Shown: positions 1 through 5,606 of the stretch, one piece after another
How the letters are laid out: each line of letters begins with the position of its first letter
How positions within the stretch are numbered: the stretch's first letter is position 1
Source: an uncultured Candidatus Competibacteraceae bacterium
GTDB taxonomy: Bacteria; Pseudomonadota; Gammaproteobacteria; Competibacterales; Competibacteraceae
Direction: 5' to 3'
Length of the DNA: 5,658 bases
Assembly (NCBI GenBank): GCA_937872125.1
Contig: CALMNY010000040.1
Location: forward strand, 1-5,658
Made by a program: the position numbers and the translations under genes
The notes under the pieces: generated by a model
Database searches by the model: none
What the model saw: only the letters and a program-made list of their open reading frames with translations
What the model was told of the DNA's origin: nothing

Positions 1-1
1 A

Positions 2-94
2 TCCACCAGCCTGGCCGGCTTGATCGGCGCGGTATTGACGTTCCTGGCTGCTGGAGCATTGGCCATTCCGCTGACCCGCGCCCGCACGGCTTAA
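2..94 (+). CDS. C-terminal end of a membrane protein, possibly a transporter (partial)
   Basis: An open frame enters from the left edge and stops at TAA 92-94, giving 30 residues that end in PLTRARTA. Residues 4-23 of the fragment are a run of small and hydrophobic residues (LAGLIGAVLTFLAAGALAIP), which fits one transmembrane helix. A short basic tail follows, so the C-terminus is probably cytoplasmic. This is how many major-facilitator transporters end, but the fragment carries no diagnostic motif, so family and substrate are unknown. The gene converges on the Crp/Fnr regulator, with 267 bases between the two stops. Confidence is moderate that the frame is real and low for any family. Confidence 0.55.
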   Translation, partial: STSLAGLIGAVLTFLAAGALAIPLTRARTA

Positions 95-115
95 CTTTTC
101 CTGGCCCAACAGATC

Positions 116-151
116 TGATCGCCTTCCAATTGCGAATCCGCAATGCGATCA
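116..151. repeat. Bulged 13-bp hairpin downstream of the membrane-protein gene
   Basis: TGATCGC (116-122) pairs with GCGATCA (145-151), and ATTGCG (129-134) pairs with CGCAAT (139-144) around the 4-base loop AATC. A 6-base bulge (123-128) lies on the left arm only. The structure begins 21 bases after the upstream stop codon, where a 3'-end hairpin would be expected. No T-run follows on either strand, so it may stabilise an mRNA 3' end rather than terminate transcription. The pairing is seen directly; the role is inference. Confidence 0.45.
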
Positions 152-228
152 ACGCCGTCCTGGTCGCAGGCTATCAGTCATCCATCGCTACTGGATGGCG
201 AGCCTGTTTGACCATGACGGTGATTTTG

Positions 229-362
229 AGAAGCTGTCCAAAAACCGAATATTAATAAATCAATGGCTTATGTGTGGGAGCGGCCTTGGCCGCGATTACT
301 GGCCTTCATATCGCGAGCAAGCTCGCTCCTACAATCAACAAGTTAGTTTTTAGACAGCTTCT
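229..362. repeat. 134-base element bounded by 18-base inverted repeats (MITE-like candidate)
   Basis: The left arm 229-246 (AGAAGCTGTCCAAAAACC) matches the reverse complement of 345-362 at 16 of 18 positions. The arms enclose the AT-rich stretch and the REP doublet. The right arm ends on the last base of the Crp/Fnr stop codon (364-362 read on the minus strand). Arms containing CTGTC followed by an A-run recall the ends of some insertion sequences, but that is memory, not a match. I see no target-site duplication and no transposase. It could be a miniature inverted-repeat element or simply a long intergenic stem. Confidence 0.45.
273..333. repeat. REP doublet in inverted orientation (REPIN-like)
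   Basis: The left unit (273-295) has the core GAGCGGCCTTGGCCGC. The right unit (311-333), read on the minus strand, has the core GAGCGAGCTTGCTCGC. Both share the frame TGT.GGAGCG..CTTG..CGCGA. Each forms its own 6-bp stem around a TT loop, and the two units can also pair with each other across a short spacer. Four of their five differences are paired changes that keep both stems intact. This is the layout of the REP/REPIN sequences known from Pseudomonas and relatives, which are mobilised by RAYT transposases. The position in a convergent 3' gap is typical. Confidence 0.8.
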
Positions 363-1072
363 TAGTCTTCGCCGTCGGCGATGCGGCGCAGCATTTCGCG
401 GTTGCACTCCTGGAGATCGGCTCCGCGATCACGCAACACCCCCTGCCGGCGCAGTTCGGCGATGGTGCGGCTGACGGTTTCGGTGGTGAGTCCTACCATC
501 GCGCCCATGTCCTCGCGCCCGAACAAAGGCAGAGGGTGATTTTGGTCGGGACAGGACAGGCGCAACAACAACCGCGCCACCCGCTGGCGAGCGGTGCCGG
601 TTGTGAACTGGGTCAGCCAAGCGTCGGCTTCGCTCAGCGCCTGTTGCCAGCGCGCCATCAGTTCCAGGTACAGCGCCGGCTGCTCGCGGCCCAGGCGTTC
701 AATCACGCTCACGGGAATCGCGCAGATTTCGCAGTCGGTCAGGGCGATGGCGTCGTGCTGGTAGGGCTGGCCGACCAACGCCTCCAGGCCGAGCACGTCG
801 CAGTCCTTGAGCAGGCGGACGATGCGCTGGCTGCCATCGGGCAGATATTGCAGCAGTTTCATCACCCCGCCGCGCAGGGTGAACAGTGCGCCGCCCCGTT
901 CGTGCATTCGGTACAACGCCTCTTCGGGGGCCAAAGCCACGTCCTTGATCGGCTGATGGATATGACGGAAGTCTGCTTCCCGCAAGCCGGCGAACAGCGC
1001 CGAGTTACGCACGGCGCAGTGGCGGCATTTGGTTTCGCCCAGCCAGATTTCATGCAAGGAAATGGGTTTCAT
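362..1072 (-). CDS. Crp/Fnr-family transcriptional regulator
   Basis: This is a DNA-binding regulator with an N-terminal cyclic-nucleotide-binding-like sensor domain, a dimerisation helix and a C-terminal winged helix. Numbering from the longest frame (TTG start at 1108, 248 aa), the sensor domain covers about 40-150, the dimer helix about 150-170 and the DNA-binding domain about 170-240. The recognition helix TTETVSRTIAEL carries the E-x-x-S-R pattern (E210, S213, R214) typical of FNR proteins that read TTGAT half-sites. A Cys-x2-Cys (C28, C31) lies near the N-terminus and C129 sits where the distal FNR cysteine would be. The third N-terminal cysteine of FNR is absent (A38 there). CRP's cAMP-contacting residues are not evident, so the signal is unknown. 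Starts at 1108 (TTG), 1102 (ATG) and 1072 (ATG, 236 aa) are possible and none has a strong ribosome site. I chose 1072 because it keeps the conserved KPISLHEIWLGETKCRHC segment without a long leader. The stop codon overlaps the outer inverted repeat. Confidence 0.9.
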   Translation of the reverse strand: MKPISLHEIWLGETKCRHCAVRNSALFAGLREADFRHIHQPIKDVALAPEEALYRMHERGGALFTLRGGVMKLLQYLPDGSQRIVRLLKDCDVLGLEALVGQPYQHDAIALTDCEICAIPVSVIERLGREQPALYLELMARWQQALSEADAWLTQFTTGTARQRVARLLLRLSCPDQNHPLPLFGREDMGAMVGLTTETVSRTIAELRRQGVLRDRGADLQECNREMLRRIADGED

Positions 1073-1102
1073 CAGACACCCGGGTTTATGCCGCACGGTC
1101 AT

Positions 1103-1162
1103 TGGCAAAACGCCAGTTTACCTGACCCAGGCGCGCCGCATGGCGTTCAATCGTGGCAAAAC
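1103..1162. promoter_or_regulatory. Repeated TGGCAAAAC motif in the divergent control region
   Basis: TGGCAAAAC occurs at 1103-1111 and again at 1154-1162, with starts 51 bases apart. The first copy is part of a short dyad, TGGC-AAAAC-GCCA (1103-1115). Both lie between the divergent Crp/Fnr and FAH-family genes, where operators for either would be. I found no FNR-type TTGAT-N4-ATCAA site and no clear sigma-70 promoter in this 218-base gap. If the TTG start of the regulator were used, the first copy would overlap its first codons. A 9-base repeat can arise by chance, so this is weak. Confidence 0.2.
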
Positions 1163-1278
1163 CCTGGAGTCCGCGCCATGCCAGCGACCTCGGAAACCAA
1201 CGGGTGTGATGCGATGGCGTGGGCGGCTATTCATCGCCAACCCGGATTTGCCGGAACGGTTTCGGCGCAGCCAAGCTT

Positions 1279-1283
1279 GGAGG
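1279..1283 (+). promoter_or_regulatory. Ribosome binding site that decides the FAH-family start
   Basis: GGAGG at 1279-1283 is a near-perfect Shine-Dalgarno sequence. It is only one base from ATG 1285 but seven bases from GTG 1291, so GTG is the better start. The protein then begins MVYQHRYL, which lines up with the MYQHHNW start of E. coli YcgM as I recall it. Confidence 0.7.
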
Positions 1284-1290
1284 AATGACC

Positions 1291-1950
1291 GTGGTCTATC
1301 AGCATCGTTATCTCGACAGCAGTTCGCTCGACCTGCCGGTGGGCAAGGTCGTGTGCATCGGTCGCAACTATCTCGACCACATCCGTGAACTCAATAACGC
1401 GGTCCCGGAAACCCCGATCCTGTTCATGAAGCCGGCCACCGCGCTGGTCGCGCTGGAGCAACCGATCCACCTGCCCGCTGGTCGGGGCGAATGCCATCAT
1501 GAAGTGGAACTGGCGGTGCTGGTTGGCCAGGAGCTGCGCGACGCTGATGCCAAGGCTGCCCGCCGCACGGTGGTCGGGTACGGCGTCGCTCTGGATTTAA
1601 CCCTGCGCGATGTGCAAAACGAGTTGAAGCAGAAGGGTCACCCCTGGGAAGTCGCCAAAGCGTTCGATGGGTCCTGTCCGCTGTCGCCGTTTCTCAAGCC
1701 CGAGGCGCTGACTGATCCCCAAGCCACTGATTTGACGCTGTGGGTCAACGGCGAACTACGCCAGCAGGGCAATACCCGGCTGATGATGGTCGGCATTTTT
1801 GAACTTATGGCTCATATTTCCACGCATTTCACCCTGCAACCGGGGGACGTGGTTTTGACCGGCACCCCGGCTGGCGTGGGGCCACTGCGCTCCGGTGATG
1901 CGCTGGTGCTCAGCCTTGCCGGTCACGAGTTCGCTACACGGGTTGCGTGA
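1291..1950 (+). CDS. ycgM: Fumarylacetoacetate hydrolase-family protein, YcgM/FAHD1 type
   Basis: This is a cytoplasmic metal-dependent enzyme of the FAH superfamily. The closest known relatives are E. coli YcgM and mitochondrial FAHD1, which cleaves acylpyruvates and decarboxylates oxaloacetate; the substrate here is not proven. From the GTG start it has 219 residues, the same length as YcgM. KVVCIGRNYLDHI (19-31) is the family's opening strand. The metal ligands are visible as E71 and E73 in HHEVELAVL and D102 in VALDLTLRDVQ. Active-site K123 lies in the EVAKAFDGSCPLS segment, and GTPAGVGP (191-198) is the conserved C-terminal loop. The domain is complete with no missing key residue. It is divergent from the Crp/Fnr gene and converges on degQ with a 63-base gap lacking an obvious terminator. 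An in-frame ATG at 1285 and a longer frame from 1219 are less likely starts. Confidence 0.93.
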   Translation: MVYQHRYLDSSSLDLPVGKVVCIGRNYLDHIRELNNAVPETPILFMKPATALVALEQPIHLPAGRGECHHEVELAVLVGQELRDADAKAARRTVVGYGVALDLTLRDVQNELKQKGHPWEVAKAFDGSCPLSPFLKPEALTDPQATDLTLWVNGELRQQGNTRLMMVGIFELMAHISTHFTLQPGDVVLTGTPAGVGPLRSGDALVLSLAGHEFATRVA

Positions 1951-2013
1951 ATAGCGGCGGCGCTGACCCCATCAAACATCACCGTGGGCTGAAATCGCGA
2001 TGGGATGCCGCGT

Positions 2014-3393
2014 CTACCGCAGCATTAGCAGCAGCTCTTCCTGGCCGCGCACCAGATTCAGAATCAGTCTATCGCTCTCGCCAGCGATCTGACGCAGTTC
2101 ATCGGTGCTGGCGATGGGCTGGCGGTTGACAGCGACGACTACGTCGTTCCGCCGCAAGCCGGCCCGGGCGGCGGGACTGCCGGAGGCGAGCTGGGCGACC
2201 ACCACGCCGCGTATTCCCCGCCCGCTCAAAGGCGAGTTGGGGCCGATATCCTCGAACGTGATGCCGGCCAGGCGCGGATTGATGGCATCACCCTCGGCCC
2301 GGTCTGGGACGTATTCGCCAACCTTGGCGTTCAGGGTCATGGGCTTGCCGTCGCGCAGAATTTCGAGCCGCGCCGCCTCGCCGACTTCGAGCAGGCCAAT
2401 GGCGTTGCGCAGGCCGTTGCCATCGCGGATCGGTTTGTCGTTGATGCTCAGCACCACGTCACCCTCCTTGAGACCGGCGCGGGCGGCCGCGGAACGCGGG
2501 CTGACCTGGGCGATCACTGCGCCCCGGTCGGCGGGAATGTTAAACGCCCGCGCCAGTTCCGGAGTGAGGTCCTGCACCGCTACGCCCAGTTGACCGCGCC
2601 GCACCGAGCCGTGGGCCACGATCTGATTCATCAGCCGCGACACCATGTTGGCCGGAATGGCGAAGCCGATGCCGACGTTGCCGCCGCTGGGCGCGAGGAT
2701 GGCGGTGTTGATCCCGACCAGTTCGCCGCGCAGGTTGACCAGCGCCCCGCCGGAATTGCCGGGATTGATCGAAGCGTCGGTCTGGATGAAGTCTTCGTAG
2801 CCCTGAATGCCCAACCCGGTGCGGCCCAGCGCGCTGACGATGCCAGAGGTGACGGTCTGGCCCAGCCCGAACGGGTTGCCGATGGCAACGACGAAATCAC
2901 CCACCCGCAGGTTATCGGAATCGGCCAGCGGCAGGGCGGTCAAATTGGCGCTGGGAACCTGAATCACCGCCACGTCGCTTTGCGGATCGGAACCGATCAC
3001 CTTGGCGGTGAGCTTGCGGCCGTCGCGCAACGTGACCGTGATGGTGTCCGCGCCTTCCACCACGTGATGGTTGGTGATGACGAAGCCGCGCCGGGCATCC
3101 ACCACCACCCCGGAACCGACGCTCTGCGCCTTGCGCTCGCGCGGCTGGTCTGGAATGTTGAAGAAGTGGCGGAAAAAGGGGTCGTCCAGCAGAGGGTTGC
3201 GGCGCATCGCCGTCCGGCTCTCGGTGGCGATATTAACCACCGCCGGGGTAGCCCGCTCCAGCATCGGCGCCAGGGTCGGCAGCGGCTGGCCATCTACAGC
3301 GGTAGGCAGCGCCGCCGGAACGGGCAGCGGGACAGCAACGGTTAGGCCCAAGGCCAGCAGGGCGATGGGCAGCAGGGAGCGTCGGGTATTCAT
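2014..3393 (-). CDS. degQ: DegQ-type periplasmic serine protease (HtrA family)
   Basis: This periplasmic protease/chaperone degrades misfolded or mislocalised envelope proteins. The 459 residues are close to the length of E. coli DegQ. The N-terminus (MNTRRSLLPIALLALGLTVA) is a signal peptide, with probable cleavage near residue 28 after VPA-A. The trypsin-like domain covers about 40-260 with a full triad: H110 in TNHHVV, D140 in SDPQSDVAVIQ and S214 in NPGNSGGAL. Two PDZ domains follow (about 268-355 and 375-455); the first opens with RGQLGV and both carry an AARAGL-type carboxylate loop. The LA loop between about 60 and 90 is short and lacks the long Q-rich insert of DegP, which favours DegQ or MucD. 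The ATG at 3393 gives a clean signal peptide. AGAGG upstream is rather far (about 12 bases). It lies 106 bases after cbpA on the same strand and may be part of that operon or have its own sigma-E-like promoter. Confidence 0.95.
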   Translation of the reverse strand: MNTRRSLLPIALLALGLTVAVPLPVPAALPTAVDGQPLPTLAPMLERATPAVVNIATESRTAMRRNPLLDDPFFRHFFNIPDQPRERKAQSVGSGVVVDARRGFVITNHHVVEGADTITVTLRDGRKLTAKVIGSDPQSDVAVIQVPSANLTALPLADSDNLRVGDFVVAIGNPFGLGQTVTSGIVSALGRTGLGIQGYEDFIQTDASINPGNSGGALVNLRGELVGINTAILAPSGGNVGIGFAIPANMVSRLMNQIVAHGSVRRGQLGVAVQDLTPELARAFNIPADRGAVIAQVSPRSAAARAGLKEGDVVLSINDKPIRDGNGLRNAIGLLEVGEAARLEILRDGKPMTLNAKVGEYVPDRAEGDAINPRLAGITFEDIGPNSPLSGRGIRGVVVAQLASGSPAARAGLRRNDVVVAVNRQPIASTDELRQIAGESDRLILNLVRGQEELLLMLR

Positions 3394-3426
3394 GAGCGGG
3401 AAAAACCTCTATTCCAGTTGGAACTG

Positions 3427-3454
3427 TTTGAACCCTGGGTACTCGCTTGGTTTC
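3427..3454 (-). promoter_or_regulatory. Possible sigma-E-like promoter for degQ
   Basis: Read on the minus strand, GAAACCA (3454-3448) contains the AAC core of a sigma-E -35 element. After 16 bases comes TCAAA (3431-3427), the usual -10 core. Transcription would begin near 3420, leaving a leader of about 28 bases before the degQ start at 3393. The -35 matches only 4 of 7 positions of GGAACTT, so this is tentative. HtrA-family genes such as degP are classic sigma-E targets, which adds some plausibility. Confidence 0.3.
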
Positions 3455-3499
3455 CTGGATTCCCCAGGTCACCATCCTTCCAGCTTGTTTAAGCCCGCA

Positions 3500-4459
3500 T
3501 TAGCGAGGCCAGTGCAGGCGCGGATTGAACGGCAATTCCCGCGCCATCCGCTGGAACAGTTCCCGCGCCGCTTCGGTATCCGCCGGGGGATTGACGATGC
3601 GCAATACTGCGAACTGATCGCCGGGCGGCTGACCGGGCAGGCCGCGCCCGCGCAAGCGCAGTTGCTGGCCGTTGCGAGCGTTGGCCGGGATGCTGAGCGT
3701 GACCGGCCCACCGAGCGTGGGCACGTCAATCTTGCAGCCCAGCGCCGCTTCCCACGGAGCCAGCGGCACTTCCAGGGTAATATCGCGGCCTTTCAACTGA
3801 TAGAGCGGATGCGGCTGAATCGTCACGTCCAGATACAGGTCGCCGCTGGGACCGCCGCCGAGGCCAGCGCCACCCTGGCCGGCCAACCGGATTTTCTGGC
3901 CCGTCGTCACGCCCGCCGGAATCTTGACGTTCAGGGTGCGGGTCCGCGTACTGGTTCGGCCACTGGCGTCCCGCTCCGGCAGTTGCAGTTGCAGGGAGCG
4001 GTGGCCACCGTGATAGGCTTCTTCCAGCGTGATCTCCAGCGCCACGGTCTGGCTCTGGCCAGGACTCTGGAAGCCGCGCGCCCCGCCAAAGCCGGGGCCA
4101 GCCCCACTGCCCAGGTTGCTGAACAGCGACTCGAAGAAATCGCTGAACTCGCGCCCGCCGAAACCGCCGCCGAACGGCGATCCACCCGGACCTCGGGTGC
4201 TGCTTTGCCAGCCGGGCGGCGGCCGGAATTCCTGGCCGGCCCGCCAGTTGCTGCCCAGTTGGTCGTAAGCGGCGCGCTTTTCGGGGTCGCGCAGCACCTC
4301 GTAGGCCTCGGCGACCTCCTTGAACCGCTCCTCGGCGCCTGCTTCCTTGCTGACATCGGGGTGATATTTACGCGCCAGCCGGCGGTAGGCTTTTTTGATG
4401 TCCTCCGCTGAGGCATCGCGGTTCACGCCGAGGATTTGGTAATAGTCCTGGTATTTCAT
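3500..4459 (-). CDS. cbpA: CbpA-type J-protein (DnaJ-family co-chaperone)
   Basis: This cytoplasmic Hsp40 stimulates the ATPase of DnaK and delivers substrates to it; CbpA of E. coli also binds curved DNA. The 319 residues show the standard order: J domain (1-70) with the DnaK-contacting HPD at 33-35, a glycine/phenylalanine-rich linker (about 90-130, [11 protein letters not shown]), then substrate-binding domains CTD1 (about 137-215) and CTD2 (about 220-290), and a short tail. No CxxCxGxG zinc-finger repeats are present, which separates it from DnaJ itself and makes it a class II, CbpA-like protein. E. coli CbpA is slightly shorter at 306 aa. The ATG at 4459 opens with [12 protein letters not shown], the typical family start; GGAA five bases upstream is a modest ribosome site. 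It follows hsp20 by 57 bases on the same strand, so co-transcription from the heat-shock promoter is likely. No cbpM follows it. Confidence 0.94.
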   Translation of the reverse strand: MKYQDYYQILGVNRDASAEDIKKAYRRLARKYHPDVSKEAGAEERFKEVAEAYEVLRDPEKRAAYDQLGSNWRAGQEFRPPPGWQSSTRGPGGSPFGGGFGGREFSDFFESLFSNLGSGAGPGFGGARGFQSPGQSQTVALEITLEEAYHGGHRSLQLQLPERDASGRTSTRTRTLNVKIPAGVTTGQKIRLAGQGGAGLGGGPSGDLYLDVTIQPHPLYQLKGRDITLEVPLAPWEAALGCKIDVPTLGGPVTLSIPANARNGQQLRLRGRGLPGQPPGDQFAVLRIVNPPADTEAARELFQRMARELPFNPRLHWPR

Positions 4460-4485
4460 GCCGGTTCCGGGCGGTGCGGGGGAAA

Positions 4486-4508
4486 GCCGGCGAGTTCGAC
4501 CCGCCGGC
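4486..4508 (-). terminator. GC-rich hairpin between hsp20 and cbpA (leaky terminator or 3' stabiliser)
   Basis: GCCGGCG (4486-4492) pairs perfectly with CGCCGGC (4502-4508) around a 9-base loop. On the minus strand it begins 8 bases after the hsp20 stop codon and is followed by only three T residues (CTTTCC). That is too short for an efficient intrinsic terminator. It would fit partial termination or protection of the hsp20 3' end, lowering cbpA output relative to hsp20. The stem is seen directly; the effect is inferred. Confidence 0.35.
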
Positions 4509-4516
4509 CGGGCGGT

Positions 4517-4957
4517 TTAGCCATCGACCTTGATGGTCCGCGACAGGGTATGGGTCGCTTTGGGAATGCTGATTTCCAGCACGCCCAGGGCGCTGCGGGC
4601 GGCGATCCGCTCCAGATCGGCCGTGTCGGGCAGGCTGAAGCGGCGGTAGAAGCTGCCGCAGGGCCGTTCGATCCGGCTGTAGCCGGCGCGGTTTTCGCTC
4701 GTTTCGCCCGGCCGGTTGCCACGGATGGTCAGGACGCCGTTTTCGGCGATAATCTCAACCGTCTTGGGATCCACGCCGGGGATGTCGGCGCGCAGCACGT
4801 AGCGGTCTTGCTCCTCCTTGATGTCCACCGGCGGAATCCAGTCGCAGGTGGCGACGCTGGATTGATCGTCGCTGGCGGCGTAAGGCTCGAACAGCCGATC
4901 CAGTTCCTTGCGCAGGTGGCGCATGTGTTGCCAGGGTTCGTAACGGCTCGGGTTCAT
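4517..4957 (-). CDS. Small heat-shock protein, Hsp20 family
   Basis: This ATP-independent holdase binds unfolding cytoplasmic proteins and hands them to the DnaK/J system. The 146 residues match the usual bacterial Hsp20 size. An N-terminal arm (1-38) is followed by the alpha-crystallin domain (about 39-134), which opens with [20 protein letters not shown]. Its last strand holds the family A-x-x-x-GVL motif (GVL at 125-127, [10 protein letters not shown]). The tail carries the oligomerisation motif I-x-V (I142, V144). The ATG at 4957 is preceded by AAGAGGT with 7-base spacing. The frame stays open to 5062, but that would start upstream of the sigma-32 promoter and add a non-family leader, so I reject it. 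It heads a same-strand series with cbpA and degQ. Confidence 0.95.
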   Translation of the reverse strand: MNPSRYEPWQHMRHLRKELDRLFEPYAASDDQSSVATCDWIPPVDIKEEQDRYVLRADIPGVDPKTVEIIAENGVLTIRGNRPGETSENRAGYSRIERPCGSFYRRFSLPDTADLERIAARSALGVLEISIPKATHTLSRTIKVDG

Positions 4958-4964
4958 GATGCAG

Positions 4965-4971
4965 ACCTCTT
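4965..4971 (-). promoter_or_regulatory. Ribosome binding site fixing the hsp20 start
   Basis: AAGAGGT read on the minus strand (4971-4965) lies 7 bases before ATG 4957. It lies inside the short leader made by the sigma-32 promoter and settles the start in favour of the 146-residue protein. Confidence 0.7.
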
Positions 4972-4993
4972 GGGACTGTGGAAGTTGTTTCTC

Positions 4994-5021
4994 ACATAGG
5001 GTCGCCGCGCGCCATTTCAAG
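4994..5021 (-). promoter_or_regulatory. Sigma-32 (RpoH) heat-shock promoter of hsp20
   Basis: On the minus strand CTTGAA (5021-5016, followed by another A) is a perfect sigma-32 -35 element. After a 14-base spacer comes CCCTATGT (5001-4994), matching the CCCCATnT -10 at all but one defined position. Transcription would start near 4987, giving a leader of about 30 bases to the hsp20 ATG at 4957. Both elements and the spacing fit the known RpoH consensus, and the gene behind it is a classic RpoH target. Confidence 0.8.
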
Positions 5022-5060
5022 CGGAAGCGGCCAATTTTTCCACCCCTCACCGGAGTGACC

Positions 5061-5594
5061 ATGATGGGCCACGTAACGAGCGAACGTGAATTTATGCCGC
5101 TGGCAATCGCGGTATTGACCGTGTCCGACAGCCGAACTTTAACAGACGATGCGTCCGGTCAGACCCTGGTGGAGCGGTTGACGGCGGCGGGCCACCGGCA
5201 GGCAGAACGCGCTATCGTGCCCGACGATATTTACCGTATCCGGGCGGTGGTCTCCAACTGGATCGCCGATCCGGCAGTGCAGGTCGTGCTGATCACCGGC
5301 GGCACCGGGATCACGGGGCGCGACCGCACGCCCGAAGCGATCCAGCCGCTGCTGGACAAGGAGATCAACGGGTTTGGCGAACTGTTCCGGATGCTGTCCT
5401 GGGAGGAGATCGGCGCTTCGACCCTGCAATCGCGGGCGCTGGGCGGGCTGGCCAACGCCACCTTCATTTTCTGCCTGCCCGGCTCGACCGGCGCCTGTCG
5501 CACGGCGTGGGATCGCATTCTGCAAGTGCAACTGGACGCCCGGACCCGGCCCTGCAATCTGGTCGAGCTGCTGCCGCGCCTGCGCGAGCGGTGA
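5061..5594 (+). CDS. moaB: Molybdenum cofactor biosynthesis protein MoaB (MogA/MoaB family)
   Basis: MoaB belongs to the family that adenylates molybdopterin before molybdate insertion. E. coli MoaB itself seems dispensable beside MogA, while in organisms lacking MogA it can do that job. From ATG 5061 it has 177 residues against about 170 in E. coli. The fold is complete: [13 protein letters not shown] (14-26), the molybdopterin-binding TGGTG at 79-83 with D88 following, [18 protein letters not shown] (109-126), PGS at 140-142 and LDARTRPCN (158-166), all close to the E. coli protein as I recall it. GGAG at 5052-5055 is 5 bases from ATG 5061 and 8 from a second ATG at 5064, so the start could be one codon later. 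The gene is divergent from hsp20 with 103 bases between them and is 12 bases from the next gene, suggesting an operon. No other molybdenum-cofactor gene is in view. Confidence 0.94.
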   Translation: MMGHVTSEREFMPLAIAVLTVSDSRTLTDDASGQTLVERLTAAGHRQAERAIVPDDIYRIRAVVSNWIADPAVQVVLITGGTGITGRDRTPEAIQPLLDKEINGFGELFRMLSWEEIGASTLQSRALGGLANATFIFCLPGSTGACRTAWDRILQVQLDARTRPCNLVELLPRLRER

Positions 5595-5606
5595 GGGACA
5601 GCGATC

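Larger units (their letters stand above)
95..361. other. Convergent intergenic region with nested palindromes
   Basis: This is the gap between the stop of the membrane-protein fragment and the stop of the Crp/Fnr gene. I see no credible coding frame in it. From left to right it contains a strong hairpin (116-151), a smaller stem-loop (177-184 pairing with 192-199, one G-T pair, 7-base loop), an AT-rich stretch around 240-265, and a REP doublet (273-333). An 18-base inverted repeat (229-246 and 345-362) encloses the doublet. Neither of the first two stem-loops is followed by a good T-tract, so no classical intrinsic terminator can be called. Confidence 0.7.

Noticed and set aside
274..474. Short plus-strand frame starting in the REP doublet
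   Set aside because: It begins inside a repeat, has no ribosome site and runs into the 3' end of the Crp/Fnr gene in antisense.
536..1288. 250-codon open frame on the plus strand opposite the Crp/Fnr gene
   Set aside because: It is antisense to a complete regulator with clear motifs, and its product resembles no family I know.
1109..1290. FNR box controlling the Crp/Fnr or FAH-family gene
   Set aside because: No sequence close to TTGAT-N4-ATCAA is present on either strand of the gap.
1951..2013. Bidirectional terminator between the convergent FAH-family and degQ genes
   Set aside because: The only pairing found (CCCATC 1968-1973 with GATGGG 1999-2004) has a 25-base loop and no T-run, which is too weak to report.
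2590..3345. 251-codon open frame on the plus strand opposite degQ
   Set aside because: It is the complement of the protease domain. Its composition (many H, R, D, G) is typical of an antisense shadow frame.
3432..3468. Small palindromes ACCCTGGGT (3432-3440) and CCTGG/CCAGG (3454-3458 with 3464-3468) as a terminator after cbpA
   Set aside because: The stems are only 4-5 bp and have no T-tract, so no terminator can be supported. Read-through into degQ remains possible.
3071..4411. 446-codon open frame on the plus strand opposite cbpA and degQ
   Set aside because: It lies antisense to two well-supported genes and spans their junction. Its product is low-complexity R/A/P/G-rich with no recognisable domain. 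High GC leaves such antisense frames open by chance.
4958..5062. N-terminal extension of hsp20 by 35 residues
   Set aside because: The extension would begin upstream of the sigma-32 promoter and does not resemble an Hsp20 arm. The ATG at 4957 has a good ribosome site.
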